Part shown: piece by piece, positions 25,477-33,608 of the stretch
Position numbering within the stretch: the first letter of the stretch is position 1
Layout of the letters: the number at the start of each line of letters is the position of its first letter
DNA from: Candidatus Obscuribacterales bacterium
Lineage (GTDB): Bacteria > Cyanobacteriota > Vampirovibrionia > Obscuribacterales > Obscuribacteraceae
Reading direction: 5' to 3'
Assembly (NCBI GenBank): GCA_949127735.1
Contig: CASBPX010000007.1
Coordinates: forward strand, 1-58,840
Length of the DNA stretch: 58,840 bases
Notes under the pieces: generated by a model
Told to the model about the DNA's origin: nothing
What the model saw: only the letters and a program-made list of their open reading frames with translations
Databases searched by the model: none
Program-made: the position numbers and the translations under genes

Positions 25477-26535
25477 TTATTTCAGGCCCATTTTTGCACT
25501 CAGCCATTTTTTTGTTCGCGTGAAATAACGAAAAAGAGCGTCGGTATTTTCGTCATAACCACCGATCATCGAACCGAATAATTCAGAGCAGGTCTCTCTG
25601 GGGCCCCAGTCGTCTTCTTTCATAAAGGTAGCCAGCTGTTCCACCATGCCTGGTGGCACATTCTCTCTATCTGCCTCCCATTCTTTGCGCAGGGCCGGAT
25701 CTTTAGAAATAGTCATCATGTCGTCCAATATTTGAAAACACATGTTGCCCACTTGCAAACGAATAAATTTCGGTGGCCTGGCATCTTTCAATGCGGTGCT
25801 GCCACGAAACTTTGGCCGCTCATAAACATTCATATCTTTGCCATAAATTCTACCTGGCATTTCGGCCATAGTCAGGGCCGGATTATCTTCAGGCAAATCT
25901 TTGGCAGATTCGGGCCAGCGATCAATCATGTTTGGTGAGATCGTAATGCGGGTCTCGGCATCGTCGTCTAATTTTTTGCGCAAGGGAGCCGGCAGCGCGG
26001 CCACTGCTTCTTTAGCGGCATTAATAGTAGTTGGACTGACAGGCTTATGTGAAAACTGAGGAGCCGTAATGAATATTCTGGTCATTAGACCTTCTGCGCC
26101 AGGTGCTACCGGTACAGCCGTTCCCTTCGCTGAGGCACCAGGGGCGGTGCTAATAGGGCTGACGCTAGTAGTAGCGGTTGATTTTGCCACGCCGCCGCTT
26201 CTGGCTCTAACAGCATCCATCGAAGCGGCTGCCGACTTAGCTTCTTCTGTGCCCTTAAATGACTTGGTGACAATTTCGTATGTTTGATTGGCTCGCGCAA
26301 TTTGCCCCAGAGCAACAAAGCAGTGACCGCTGTAAAGCCAGACGACAGCAGATTTGTTGCCGTTCTGAATAGACTTGCCGAAATGTTCTGACGCCGCCTG
26401 GTAATTTTTAGCTGCGTATGCTTTTAAGCCTTCATTGTATTCGTTGTCGGGTGCTGCTCCCTCGGCCGGCGGTAAAAGAGTGACAAGGGTTATGACCGAA
26501 GCTGCAGCAATTTGGATGGAACGAGCGATTGTCAT
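25477..26535 (-). CDS. Exported TPR protein with a lethal-factor-like, apparently zinc-less domain
   Basis: Protein of 352 residues. Residues 1-27 look like a signal peptide. TPR helices cover about 32-110 and a Ser/Thr/Ala-rich linker follows to 150. The rest resembles in layout the anthrax-lethal-factor/Pro-Pro endopeptidase type of gluzincin: ISPNMIDRWPE, then GKDMNVYERPKFRGSTAL, then a helix, then RETCSELFGSMIGG near 313-326. At the helix where such enzymes have HExxH it reads NMCFQ at 264-268. If the relationship is right, this is a pseudoprotease. The family call is tentative. It is convergent with the GDSL-like gene. Confidence 0.65.
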   Translation of the reverse strand: MTIARSIQIAAASVITLVTLLPPAEGAAPDNEYNEGLKAYAAKNYQAASEHFGKSIQNGNKSAVVWLYSGHCFVALGQIARANQTYEIVTKSFKGTEEAKSAAASMDAVRARSGGVAKSTATTSVSPISTAPGASAKGTAVPVAPGAEGLMTRIFITAPQFSHKPVSPTTINAAKEAVAALPAPLRKKLDDDAETRITISPNMIDRWPESAKDLPEDNPALTMAEMPGRIYGKDMNVYERPKFRGSTALKDARPPKFIRLQVGNMCFQILDDMMTISKDPALRKEWEADRENVPPGMVEQLATFMKEDDWGPRETCSELFGSMIGGYDENTDALFRYFTRTKKWLSAKMGLK

Positions 26536-26579
26536 GCAGTCTCTTTTTTCTACCTTGGACTTTACAGATTTTAAAACTT

Positions 26580-26652
<73 letters not shown>

Positions 26653-26757
26653 ACCTGAACATTATATGAGAATATCCGCCGGTTGAGGCAAATTTACGGT
26701 GAATGGCTCTGTTAGTCTAGTTCAAACTTCAAATGCATTCGCCGATACTTGCAGCGC

Positions 26758-26787
26758 TTTACTGGCGCACCTGAGCCATCTAATAAT
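26758..26787 (+). promoter_or_regulatory. Candidate promoter for the structured RNA
   Basis: TTTACT at 26758-26763 is separated by 17-18 bases from TAATAAT at 26781-26787. Boxes are imperfect but spacing is right and the orientation is toward the structured RNA. Transcription would start near 26795. Confidence 0.35.
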
Positions 26788-26794
26788 TGTTTTG

Positions 26795-27048
26795 CTTAAA
26801 TCAAAAACGGGGTACTTCCTCGTCGGGTGGCGCCTTGGTACTCTGAGTGTATACGGTGCGTGACTAAGCGAAGTGGTCACATTAAGCCGAGGGGTGCTGT
26901 AGAAACTTCAGGAAGGCGCCTTCCAGAAACACCACAGAGAGCCCGCATCGCGTGAAGGACTGACTGAATCGCGGTGAAATACTGAGTCCTGCAACGGACA
27001 GTCAGACAGTAGCAAGAACGCCGCCGCGACTGGTTCGGGCGGTTTTTT
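26795..27048 (+). ncRNA. Unassigned structured RNA or long leader ending in an intrinsic terminator
   Basis: A stretch of about 250 bases without a reading frame but rich in complementary blocks. GGCGCCTT (26829-26836) pairs with AAGGCGCC (26913-26920). GTGAC pairs with GTCAC at 26860-26880. CTGACTG (26960-26966) pairs with CAGTCAG (26999-27005), and GTCC/GGAC closes inside it. Some blocks have competing partners: the palindrome GGAAGGCGCCTTCC (26911-26924) can fold alone, and GGACT/AGTCC (26957-26961/26985-26989) excludes the CTGACTG helix. A terminator ends it. It did not match 6S, SRP, tmRNA, RNase P, T-box or the riboswitch motifs I know. The 5' end is a guess. Confidence 0.5.
27019..27048 (+). 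terminator. Rho-independent terminator
   Basis: CCGCC (27021-27025) pairs with GGCGG (27038-27042), an inner CGA/TTCG helix extends it, and six T follow at 27043-27048. It ends the structured RNA; if that RNA is a leader it could act as an attenuator for the gene at 27162. Confidence 0.88.
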
Positions 27049-27072
27049 GTTATAGAAATATCTTAATTTACT

Positions 27073-27086
27073 TTGACTTTTGTCAA
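27073..27086 (+). promoter_or_regulatory. Inverted repeat and -10 box upstream of the GT4 gene
   Basis: TTGAC-TTTT-GTCAA is a perfect inverted repeat whose left arm is also a -35-like TTGACT. A TATACT at 27100-27105 lies 21 bases farther, too long for a normal promoter. An operator overlapping a weak promoter is possible. Confidence 0.35.
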
Positions 27087-27161
27087 GAGTGTGCTGGGTT
27101 ATACTGGGCCGGTTGCGAGGGCAGTCGTATTGGCTAGTTTGGTTTCCAGGTCATGAATTAA

Positions 27162-28694
27162 ATGCGCATTGCAATGGTAGTTGGAACATTTCCTTCAACA
27201 GTCGACGAAGAACCGGGTTTCCCTGCTACATGGTATTTCGCCCTCAAGCTCAAAGAGGAAGGCCATGAAGTTCTTGTCTTGACGTTGCATCCTGAAACTG
27301 TGAGTGACTGCTGCACCGATGTAATTGAAGTGGCGGGCATTACAGTATTTCGCAAGCGCATCGACTTCGAACGCTATCAAGCTTTTTCGGGCCTGCCGTC
27401 TGTGGAGAACTATAATCGGCATGTGGCACGGGCTAAGGATCTTTATGAGGGTTCTAAAAAGATACTAGAAGAATTTGCCCCCGATTTAATCGAGTGCCAG
27501 GAATTCAACGGACTGGGTTTTTTCTTTGCTGCTGAGAAAAAGTATCCGCTGGTGGTGCGTTGCTATGGTTCGCTTTCGCAGCTAATTAAGAGTAACGATG
27601 TTGGCAAGTACGCTGAAGCAGACACCGCTATGATTGAAGCTCTCGAGTTGGCTCCAGTGGCTGAAGCAGACGCAGTTATTGTGATTTGTCGAGAATTGGC
27701 GCACCGACTCAATGGTTTGATTGGCAAACCAATTGAAGATTTTCATGTGATCCGCACCGCTTTTGTAACTCCACCTGGTTCGCCGCTAAAGACTTCCTTT
27801 GCCGCCGGTGAAGATTTTCCCAGAATATTTTTCTGGGGTCGCGTGCAGCGACAAAAAGGCACTGATACGTTAATCGAAGCGCTACCAGCTGTTCTCAAAC
27901 AATTTCCCACAGCACATTTAATTCTTGGCGGCAATGATTGCACTGAATACGGTGCCTTTACCTCGCAAGGACAGACTCTGCGTAAGCGTTTGGATGACCT
28001 TGGTCTGAGTGAGAAGGTTACTTTTACTGGATTTTTATCACGTGAGAAGATTCAGGAATTAATTATGGAGACCGATATTTGCGTTTTCCCGTCGCGTTAT
28101 GAAACTGCTTGCTACAGTCTTTTGGAAGCACAAAGTTGCGGAGCTTGTTGTGTCGCCACCAGTGTTGGCGGTCTGCCGGAATATCAAATAGCAGGTGAAA
28201 CTGTCATCCTGGTAGAACCCAAAGATCCGGACGCTTTAGCTGATGGTTTAATCAAACTGGCTTCAGATCAGAAGTTACGTGAAAACTTGTCGAGGAAGGG
28301 GTTAGAGAATTTGCACAAGGTCTGCGATCTTGGCACCAATTACGATTTGAGCTTAAAGGCCTACCAGCAGGCATTGACTAATTTTAGAGCGCGAAATTCT
28401 AAAGCGCAAAACGGTTTTGTGGTAGTGGCAAAGTGTCTGGGCGACTCACTTACACATGACGGCGAAGAGTTCGTTTTGAAGAAAGCTGTGCCCTGGATTG
28501 CTGCCGGTTTTGATCGTGGATATGATGCGGCTATACGCGCCGCCTATTCTGATGCATATCAAAGGGGCTATGACGCCGGTGTACGGAACCGAGAGCCATT
28601 GCCAGTTGAACCGACTCTTACTTCGCAAATAAGGGGTGTTGCTGGTAGAGCCAAACGCAAAATTATGCGCGGTGTCTTTAAGTCAGATAACTAG
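27162..28694 (+). CDS. Glycosyltransferase family 4 (GT-B fold)
   Basis: Retaining sugar transferase of 510 residues that moves a nucleotide-activated sugar onto a glycan or lipid in the cytoplasm. The N-terminal Rossmann half starts MRIAMVVGTFPS with a substrate loop, and the C-terminal donor half has FFWGRVQRQKGTDTLIEAL near 224 and ETACYSLLEAQSCGACC near 313, which contains the EX7E motif. About 130 residues after the GT core are extra and end in a basic, helical tail (RGVAGRAKRKIMRGVF). The stop codon shares the CTAG with the stop of the convergent sugar-transferase gene. An attenuator-like terminator lies 112 bases upstream. Confidence 0.9.
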   Translation: MRIAMVVGTFPSTVDEEPGFPATWYFALKLKEEGHEVLVLTLHPETVSDCCTDVIEVAGITVFRKRIDFERYQAFSGLPSVENYNRHVARAKDLYEGSKKILEEFAPDLIECQEFNGLGFFFAAEKKYPLVVRCYGSLSQLIKSNDVGKYAEADTAMIEALELAPVAEADAVIVICRELAHRLNGLIGKPIEDFHVIRTAFVTPPGSPLKTSFAAGEDFPRIFFWGRVQRQKGTDTLIEALPAVLKQFPTAHLILGGNDCTEYGAFTSQGQTLRKRLDDLGLSEKVTFTGFLSREKIQELIMETDICVFPSRYETACYSLLEAQSCGACCVATSVGGLPEYQIAGETVILVEPKDPDALADGLIKLASDQKLRENLSRKGLENLHKVCDLGTNYDLSLKAYQQALTNFRARNSKAQNGFVVVAKCLGDSLTHDGEEFVLKKAVPWIAAGFDRGYDAAIRAAYSDAYQRGYDAGVRNREPLPVEPTLTSQIRGVAGRAKRKIMRGVFKSDN

Positions 28695-29635
28695 AACTTT
28701 GCTAGTTTGAGAAGAGCCAGCAAAATTATTTTGCAGTCTAATATTGGATTGCAAGCGACCATATAAGCCTGATCCAGCTCATCGAGTTGGGCTGAGCTGA
28801 GGCCTTCGCTTGCTTTTAAATTAGAACGGCTGATTAGTCCGGGTGCCAGTTGATAATACAAATCGGGACTAAAGACGCTGTTATCAGCCTCGAGAGAAAC
28901 AATACGCGGCCCGATCAGGCTCAATTCTCCGGTGCATACGTTCCACAGCGCAGGTAGCCACCATCCTGGAGCTTGCTTCTCTAGTGCCTTTGAATCAGTG
29001 CGCGCCAGAATATTGATGTGTGTTTTGCGATTTGCTTGACCAAGAATTGGCTGTGGCGCAATCATACCTACTTTCAAGAAAAGCAAAACCGCCAGAATAG
29101 GGCTCAGTAACAGCAGCAACATAAAACAGAGCAAAGACTCGATACTTCTTTTAAGCCCTAAATAAAGGCGCTTAGTGAGGCCTTGTTGCTCGTCAAAAAG
29201 CAAGTAATTAGTCATTGCCGTGCCCACACTTCTCATGGCATAGTTCTTACTCTTAAGTTCTAAAATCACGGCATTATTTAGTTGGCGGTGCTGCCAATTG
29301 CCTTGATAAAGCAATTTAAAAGCTTGAACAAAATAGGGCTCGGTGCTGTTATCGCTGAAAATGAGCTGCGTAAAGCCGTGTTGCTGAAGAAATTGAAGTG
29401 CATCGGCCATGCGTTGCCGGCTGCTTTTAAAGTCGGTGGATTTGTTTAAAAATGAATAGACACCCTGTTCTGCCATCCACTTTGAGGCTGTGCCAAAGTC
29501 AGGCACCAGAGCTGTTAATCGAATGTCATCCTGGGCTGCCGACTCTAAGAGTTTTTTTGACTGAGAAGATATTTCAGCATGGTTCAACAGCAGCAGTACT
29601 TTCTCTTTGCTCAGGTTTGTTTCTGGCTTCGTCAA
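28691..29635 (-). CDS. Bacterial sugar transferase-like protein with altered active site
   Basis: Protein of 314 residues. The last 150 match the WcaJ/PglC-type phosphoglycosyl transferase that loads a sugar phosphate on undecaprenyl phosphate: KRSIESLLC at 162-170, a reentrant hydrophobic segment at 170-195, LPALWNVCTGELSLIGPR at 227-244 and APGLISRSNL near 263. The Asp of the KRxxD motif reads Glu, and the catalytic Asp-Glu dyad before LPxLWNV reads Trp-Trp at 225-226. The first 155 residues form an alpha/beta domain. The gene starts with TTG overlapping the stop of the upstream glycosyltransferase (TTGA). It may be inactive or have a changed role. Confidence 0.78.
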   Translation of the reverse strand: MTKPETNLSKEKVLLLLNHAEISSQSKKLLESAAQDDIRLTALVPDFGTASKWMAEQGVYSFLNKSTDFKSSRQRMADALQFLQQHGFTQLIFSDNSTEPYFVQAFKLLYQGNWQHRQLNNAVILELKSKNYAMRSVGTAMTNYLLFDEQQGLTKRLYLGLKRSIESLLCFMLLLLLSPILAVLLFLKVGMIAPQPILGQANRKTHINILARTDSKALEKQAPGWWLPALWNVCTGELSLIGPRIVSLEADNSVFSPDLYYQLAPGLISRSNLKASEGLSSAQLDELDQAYMVACNPILDCKIILLALLKLAKF

Positions 29636-30690
29636 TCTAATTTCTCTGATTGCTGTTCCGACTTTTTAAAAAACTTCCTGAATGTGCGTACGTGTTTCAC
29701 GGTTTCTCTCAGTATTCCAGGCTTTGCTACTGCGGCATGGCCTTGCCTGAGCAAGCGAAAACTCAGCAATTCAGCTTCTTCCAGGTGCTTTGACCAAACT
29801 TCATCTGAATGGGCGAGTCTTTCGTAGAGCCTGGCGCGCTCGGTTTTTAATTGTGCTAGTTCATCCATCAGTTCACTGAACTGCTCAAGAGACATGTTTA
29901 CTCTCAGACCTTCTTTAAGGCTGTTAAGCTTTTCTGTGTTTAAATGCCATATGCCGTACTCCAGCTTTTGAGCTTCGCTTAACTGGCAAGGCATGTCGAA
30001 GGCCTCTTCGCAAAGCTCATGACCAAATGGTATGCGATACTCGCAAACAATGTCTTCTGTTTTGACGAACTCTCCTTCTACCGACAGTTTGAGAAGCAGG
30101 GCATAATCTTCCAATCTGGAAAAACTGGTGTCGATAGCTAGTGGCACTGGCAGCCGGTCACGGTCAATCATGTATGAGTGGATGACAATGAAGTTGCCTT
30201 TCCATAAATCACGCCGACTGTCACCCCAGAAAAACCACTTTTTCTTGGCCACGTTGTATGAATTGCCGTTGACATTTTTTGTCACCGCTAGCCTTGTCCG
30301 TCCGAACGCTACTATGGCTTTAGACTCGTGCAACAGATTTTTTAGCGTGGCGTAACAGTCGTGATAAACCACATCATCATGATCAAGAAATGCCAGATAG
30401 CGTCCTGTGGCCGCTTCAATGCCGCTTTTTAGTGCCAATGCCCGTGTGTCGCCGCCATCGGCCGTCGAACAGTCGATTATTTTTACTGTTGGAGAATGGA
30501 GCCATGGTTGTTGGGCGCAAGTCGATTCTACTGCCGCTAATTTTGGTTGGTCAAAATTCTTGACCACCACCACTAATTCAAGCTGTTCAATGTTTTGCAA
30601 ACACACTGAAAATATGCACTGCTCAAGTTCTTCGAGTTTAGCTATGTCATGAAAACGCACTACAACTGATATCAAGTCTTGAGCCAGCAT
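29632..30690 (-). CDS. Glycosyltransferase family 2
   Basis: Inverting GT-A sugar transferase of 352 residues. LISVVVRFHD at the N-terminus is the nucleotide-sugar start, and GRYLAFLDHDDVVYHD near 96-111 holds the DxD metal-binding motif. RLEDYALLLKLS near 196 is the region of the catalytic base. The C-terminal 90 residues are a charged helix and may be a coiled coil. The ATG at 30690 is preferred to a GTG three codons upstream because it overlaps the previous stop as TAATG, typical of coupled translation. It is the middle gene of the three-gene polysaccharide operon. Confidence 0.9.
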   Translation of the reverse strand: MLAQDLISVVVRFHDIAKLEELEQCIFSVCLQNIEQLELVVVVKNFDQPKLAAVESTCAQQPWLHSPTVKIIDCSTADGGDTRALALKSGIEAATGRYLAFLDHDDVVYHDCYATLKNLLHESKAIVAFGRTRLAVTKNVNGNSYNVAKKKWFFWGDSRRDLWKGNFIVIHSYMIDRDRLPVPLAIDTSFSRLEDYALLLKLSVEGEFVKTEDIVCEYRIPFGHELCEEAFDMPCQLSEAQKLEYGIWHLNTEKLNSLKEGLRVNMSLEQFSELMDELAQLKTERARLYERLAHSDEVWSKHLEEAELLSFRLLRQGHAAVAKPGILRETVKHVRTFRKFFKKSEQQSEKLD

Positions 30691-31541
30691 TATTCCCACC
30701 GTGCCTGGGAAAAGGTAAAGTGGTGCTCAAAATTGACAACGCTGCTGGCATTGTCGGGAACACTAAAGTTATTGATTAGAGCCGGCATTTGTTCGCGGCT
30801 TTCAAAAAACTTTCGCTCCAACATTTGCTCTTCCACCCACTGTTGAAAGGCTTTCGCATGCCATTTTGCAGCCAGTGCCCGGGCGGAGACGAAAATCATC
30901 TTTTCAATTTTGCCTGATGGTTTGCGACCAATCACTTGATGGCCAAAGTAGGCATCGTGACAGAGCTTTGTGGGAAAGTTGGCACAGCGTGCGCGCCACG
31001 ACAGATCGACATCTTCCATGTACATAAAGAAGCGATCATCAAAGCCGCCAATTTGAGCATAAATTTGTGCTGGTATCATCAGGCAAGCACCACTTGTCCA
31101 TGGTGTATCAAATGACTCTGGGTCGTATTGTTTGGGATGTTCTTCCGGAAATTGACGGGCTTCGACAAGGCAGGGACCAAATTGTGCCTGAGTTTCGAGC
31201 ATGCGTTCAATGGCCAGTCGATGAAAAACTCCGTCAGGGTTGACGCAGATAAAATAGCTGCAATTATGTTCGTTAAATGCAGTCTCCATCAGGCGATTCA
31301 TGCCGGCTCCAAAGCCAACATTACCCTGAGAAGTCAAACTTACTATTGAGAATCCTTGATCTTTGTAGTTATCTTGCCAGTTTTGAAAGTGGGCACTACT
31401 GTCTTCACCATTGTCCACAACGAAAATCACCAATTCAGCTTTTTCTTTCAGCACCGCGCTACAAAGTGATATCGAATTCAGAAGTTGCTGAATTTGTGCA
31501 AGGGGATTGTTGTAAGTGACGATGCCGAGCGCAACACGCAA
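30690..31541 (-). CDS. Glycosyltransferase family 2, rhamnosyltransferase-like
   Basis: GT-A transferase of 283 residues. ALGIVTYNNP at 4-13 and GNVGFGAGMNRLME near 92-105 are typical of the WbbL-like rhamnosyltransferase group. CVNPDGVFH near 115 carries the metal motif, and GGFDDRFFMYMEDVDLSWR near 171-189 the acceptor and base region. It would add a deoxyhexose or hexose to a surface glycan. The gene opens with TTG, with GGAG nine to ten bases before. It is the first gene of the minus-strand operon with the next GT2 and the sugar transferase. Confidence 0.9.
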   Translation of the reverse strand: MRVALGIVTYNNPLAQIQQLLNSISLCSAVLKEKAELVIFVVDNGEDSSAHFQNWQDNYKDQGFSIVSLTSQGNVGFGAGMNRLMETAFNEHNCSYFICVNPDGVFHRLAIERMLETQAQFGPCLVEARQFPEEHPKQYDPESFDTPWTSGACLMIPAQIYAQIGGFDDRFFMYMEDVDLSWRARCANFPTKLCHDAYFGHQVIGRKPSGKIEKMIFVSARALAAKWHAKAFQQWVEEQMLERKFFESREQMPALINNFSVPDNASSVVNFEHHFTFSQARWE

Positions 31542-31794
31542 GGTAGACTCTCCAAATTGAAAAAAGTAGATAAACCATAATTGATGCTCTGCACCGTAAT
31601 TCTAATGGAAAAGCGCGGACAGCGAATTAAGCTTGTGAACCATCAGCCCTGTAGGCATCATATTTCTTTACCTGGAAGCAGATAGGAAAGGAATTATTGT
31701 CTAAAGCCTAACTGGTAGTCATGAAGAGAGATTCAAGGCCAATGACCATGCAGCGTGGCCTGCCCTGAGGAGGTGCTGGTTTAGTGTCGATAAA

Positions 31795-31803
31795 TGCTAG
31801 AAT
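31795..31803 (+). promoter_or_regulatory. Extended -10 promoter upstream of the M16 gene
   Basis: TGCTAGAAT at 31795-31803 is an extended -10 element (TGn before TAGAAT). No -35 is needed for this class. Transcription near 31810 would exclude the upstream ATG at 31794 and favour the ATG at 31839. Confidence 0.45.
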
Positions 31804-31838
31804 ACTCGTCTCATAAGTCTTTCCTTCATGCAAACGCG

Positions 31839-33092
31839 ATGATTCGGACCACCACTCTCCCTAACGGGGCAAGAATAGTGACCGAGGTTGTGGAGTCGGT
31901 CTATTCGGCTGCCATTGATCTCTGGATAGAAGTTGGCTCTGCCTACGAAACGGCTTTGAACAATGGCGTCTCCCATTGCATCGAGCATATGCTGTTCAAA
32001 GGCAGCGAAAAAAGATCGGCTGAGCAGATTGCCGAAGATATTGAAGACGTTGGTGGCATGCTTGGTGCCTCCACATCAAAAGAACTGACAAAAATTTATG
32101 GCCATGTGCTCGGTGAGCATTTGCCCGTGGCTCTCGACATTATGATCGACATGGTCACCTCGCCTAGATTCGACATCATGGATCTCACGCTCGAGAAGCA
32201 GGTTATTCTCGACGAAATGCAGATGTACGAAGACGATTCCGCTGATGTTGCTCAAGAGCTTGCTTACCTCAATTTATGGAAAGGTTACGCTCACAGCTAT
32301 CCGATTATCGGCACTGTTGATACCGTTCATGGTATCAATCAACAAATGATTTACGAGCATTATCAGCGCTTTTATCGCCCTGAGAGAATGGTCATATCGA
32401 TTGCCGGTAACTTTGACGAAGAGGCCACGATCGCGTGGTTGTCTAACGAGCTCGGCAAATTGTCGCCGGGTCAAGGGCCAAAGCCACCTACCCCTCAGCC
32501 TCGAGTGTTCAACATTGTGCGTGACAAAGGCATTGAACAGGCGCAGCTGATGCTCACTTTGCCGAGCTTGAATCATAGTGATAAACGCATTGATGCCATG
32601 CAAGTGCTCGACTTAAATCTTGCCGCTTCAGCTTCTTCGCGCTTGTTTAGAGAAATTCGCGAAAGACGCGGCCTTGTTTATACAGTGGCCAGCATGCAAC
32701 ATTGTTACCGCAATTGCGGTCAGTTTGCCATCTACGCCGCCATGACACCAGAGAACACAGGCCCTGTTTTAGACCTGATTATTCAAGAGTTAGAACGCGT
32801 AAAAACTGAAGGCTTTACTGCAGCTGAAATTAAGCGCGCCAAGACACAATTGCGCAGTGATCTGCTGATGGACTTAGAATCAATGAGTGCCAGAAGCACA
32901 AACAATGCCTCAGACTTGATGCATTACAATCGCATCGTACCATTAGAAGAATCGCGCACTGACATTGAAGGTGTCACTAATGAAGCGGTTATGGAGCTGG
33001 CTAATTTCCTATTTAAAAAAGCATCGTTGTCACTTGTAGTAGTTGGACCTAAAGAAGAATTAGCGGAAAGCTACCAGTTAAATCTATCTTGA
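31839..33092 (+). CDS. M16-family zinc peptidase (pitrilysin-like)
   Basis: Metallopeptidase of about 417 residues. Its inverted zinc motif HCIEH lies near residue 47-51, within GVSHCIEHMLFKG, and the third ligand Glu follows about 75 residues later in LDEMQMYEDD. The C-terminal half is the inactive homologous domain, with an R-Y-type binding region LRERRGLVYTV-like (REIRERRGLVYTVAS near 267). It probably degrades small peptides. It heads the dut-dapB-dapA-rnj run, matching the M16-dapA-RNase J order of Bacillus. I prefer the ATG at 31839, where MIRTTTLPNGARIV begins like the family. The frame also opens at 31794. Confidence 0.92.
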   Translation: MIRTTTLPNGARIVTEVVESVYSAAIDLWIEVGSAYETALNNGVSHCIEHMLFKGSEKRSAEQIAEDIEDVGGMLGASTSKELTKIYGHVLGEHLPVALDIMIDMVTSPRFDIMDLTLEKQVILDEMQMYEDDSADVAQELAYLNLWKGYAHSYPIIGTVDTVHGINQQMIYEHYQRFYRPERMVISIAGNFDEEATIAWLSNELGKLSPGQGPKPPTPQPRVFNIVRDKGIEQAQLMLTLPSLNHSDKRIDAMQVLDLNLAASASSRLFREIRERRGLVYTVASMQHCYRNCGQFAIYAAMTPENTGPVLDLIIQELERVKTEGFTAAEIKRAKTQLRSDLLMDLESMSARSTNNASDLMHYNRIVPLEESRTDIEGVTNEAVMELANFLFKKASLSLVVVGPKEELAESYQLNLS

Positions 33093-33121
33093 AATTTTCA
33101 CTTGAATAAATTGGAGAAAAT

Positions 33122-33598
33122 ATGTCAACTTTAATCGAAGAAAAAACAGGCACCGTTACTCTGAAGGTTAAGCGCCTGCCTCACTGCAAAGCATTGCCAA
33201 AATATGCCACAGCAGGCTCGGCCGGTCTTGATTTAACCAATGCTCTGGCCGAAGCGGTGATTCTTCAGCCTGGCGAGAGGTGCCGCATTCCCATCGGTAT
33301 CATTGTTGAGATTCCTGTGGGCTATGAAGGTCAGGTAAGACCTCGTTCGGGTCTGGCAGACAAAGCTGGTATCAGCCTGACAAATTGCGTGGGCACCATT
33401 GATAGTGACTATCGCGGCGAAGTACAGGTGCTCGTTATTAATCATGGTGACAAACCATACACCTTTGAACCTGGGGAAAGAATTGCCCAGCTGCTGATTA
33501 CACCTGTGCCCCGAGTTGAAATTGTAGAAGTAGACGAGCTTGCCGACAGCGCCGAGCGCGGTGCTGGTGGTTTTGGCTCTACTGGTCGGCTTACTTAA
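33122..33598 (+). CDS. dut: dUTP diphosphatase
   Basis: Trimeric dUTPase of 158 residues that hydrolyses dUTP to dUMP and pyrophosphate, keeping uracil out of DNA and feeding dTMP synthesis. All five motifs are visible: AGSAGLDL near 30, PRSGLADKAGI near 74, GTIDSDYRGEV near 90, GERIAQLLI near 120 and the P-loop-like RGAGGFGSTG at the end. ATG with GGAG six bases upstream. The stop comes 10 bases before the dapB ATG, so the genes are co-transcribed. RSGLADK in place of the common RSGLALK is a small variation. Confidence 0.97.
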   Translation: MSTLIEEKTGTVTLKVKRLPHCKALPKYATAGSAGLDLTNALAEAVILQPGERCRIPIGIIVEIPVGYEGQVRPRSGLADKAGISLTNCVGTIDSDYRGEVQVLVINHGDKPYTFEPGERIAQLLITPVPRVEIVEVDELADSAERGAGGFGSTGRLT

Positions 33599-33608
33599 GG
33601 CCAATCAT

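Noticed and set aside
26795..27048. 6S RNA, SRP RNA, RNase P RNA, tmRNA, T-box or cobalamin riboswitch
   Set aside because: The landmark sequences are missing: no central 6S bubble, no GGAAG loop context of SRP, no GAGGAAAGTCC of RNase P, no tRNA-like ends, no T-box AGGGTGGNACCGCG.
27073..27105. TTGACT and TATACT as a normal sigma-70 promoter
   Set aside because: The spacer is 21 bases, outside the working range; kept only as a weak regulatory note.
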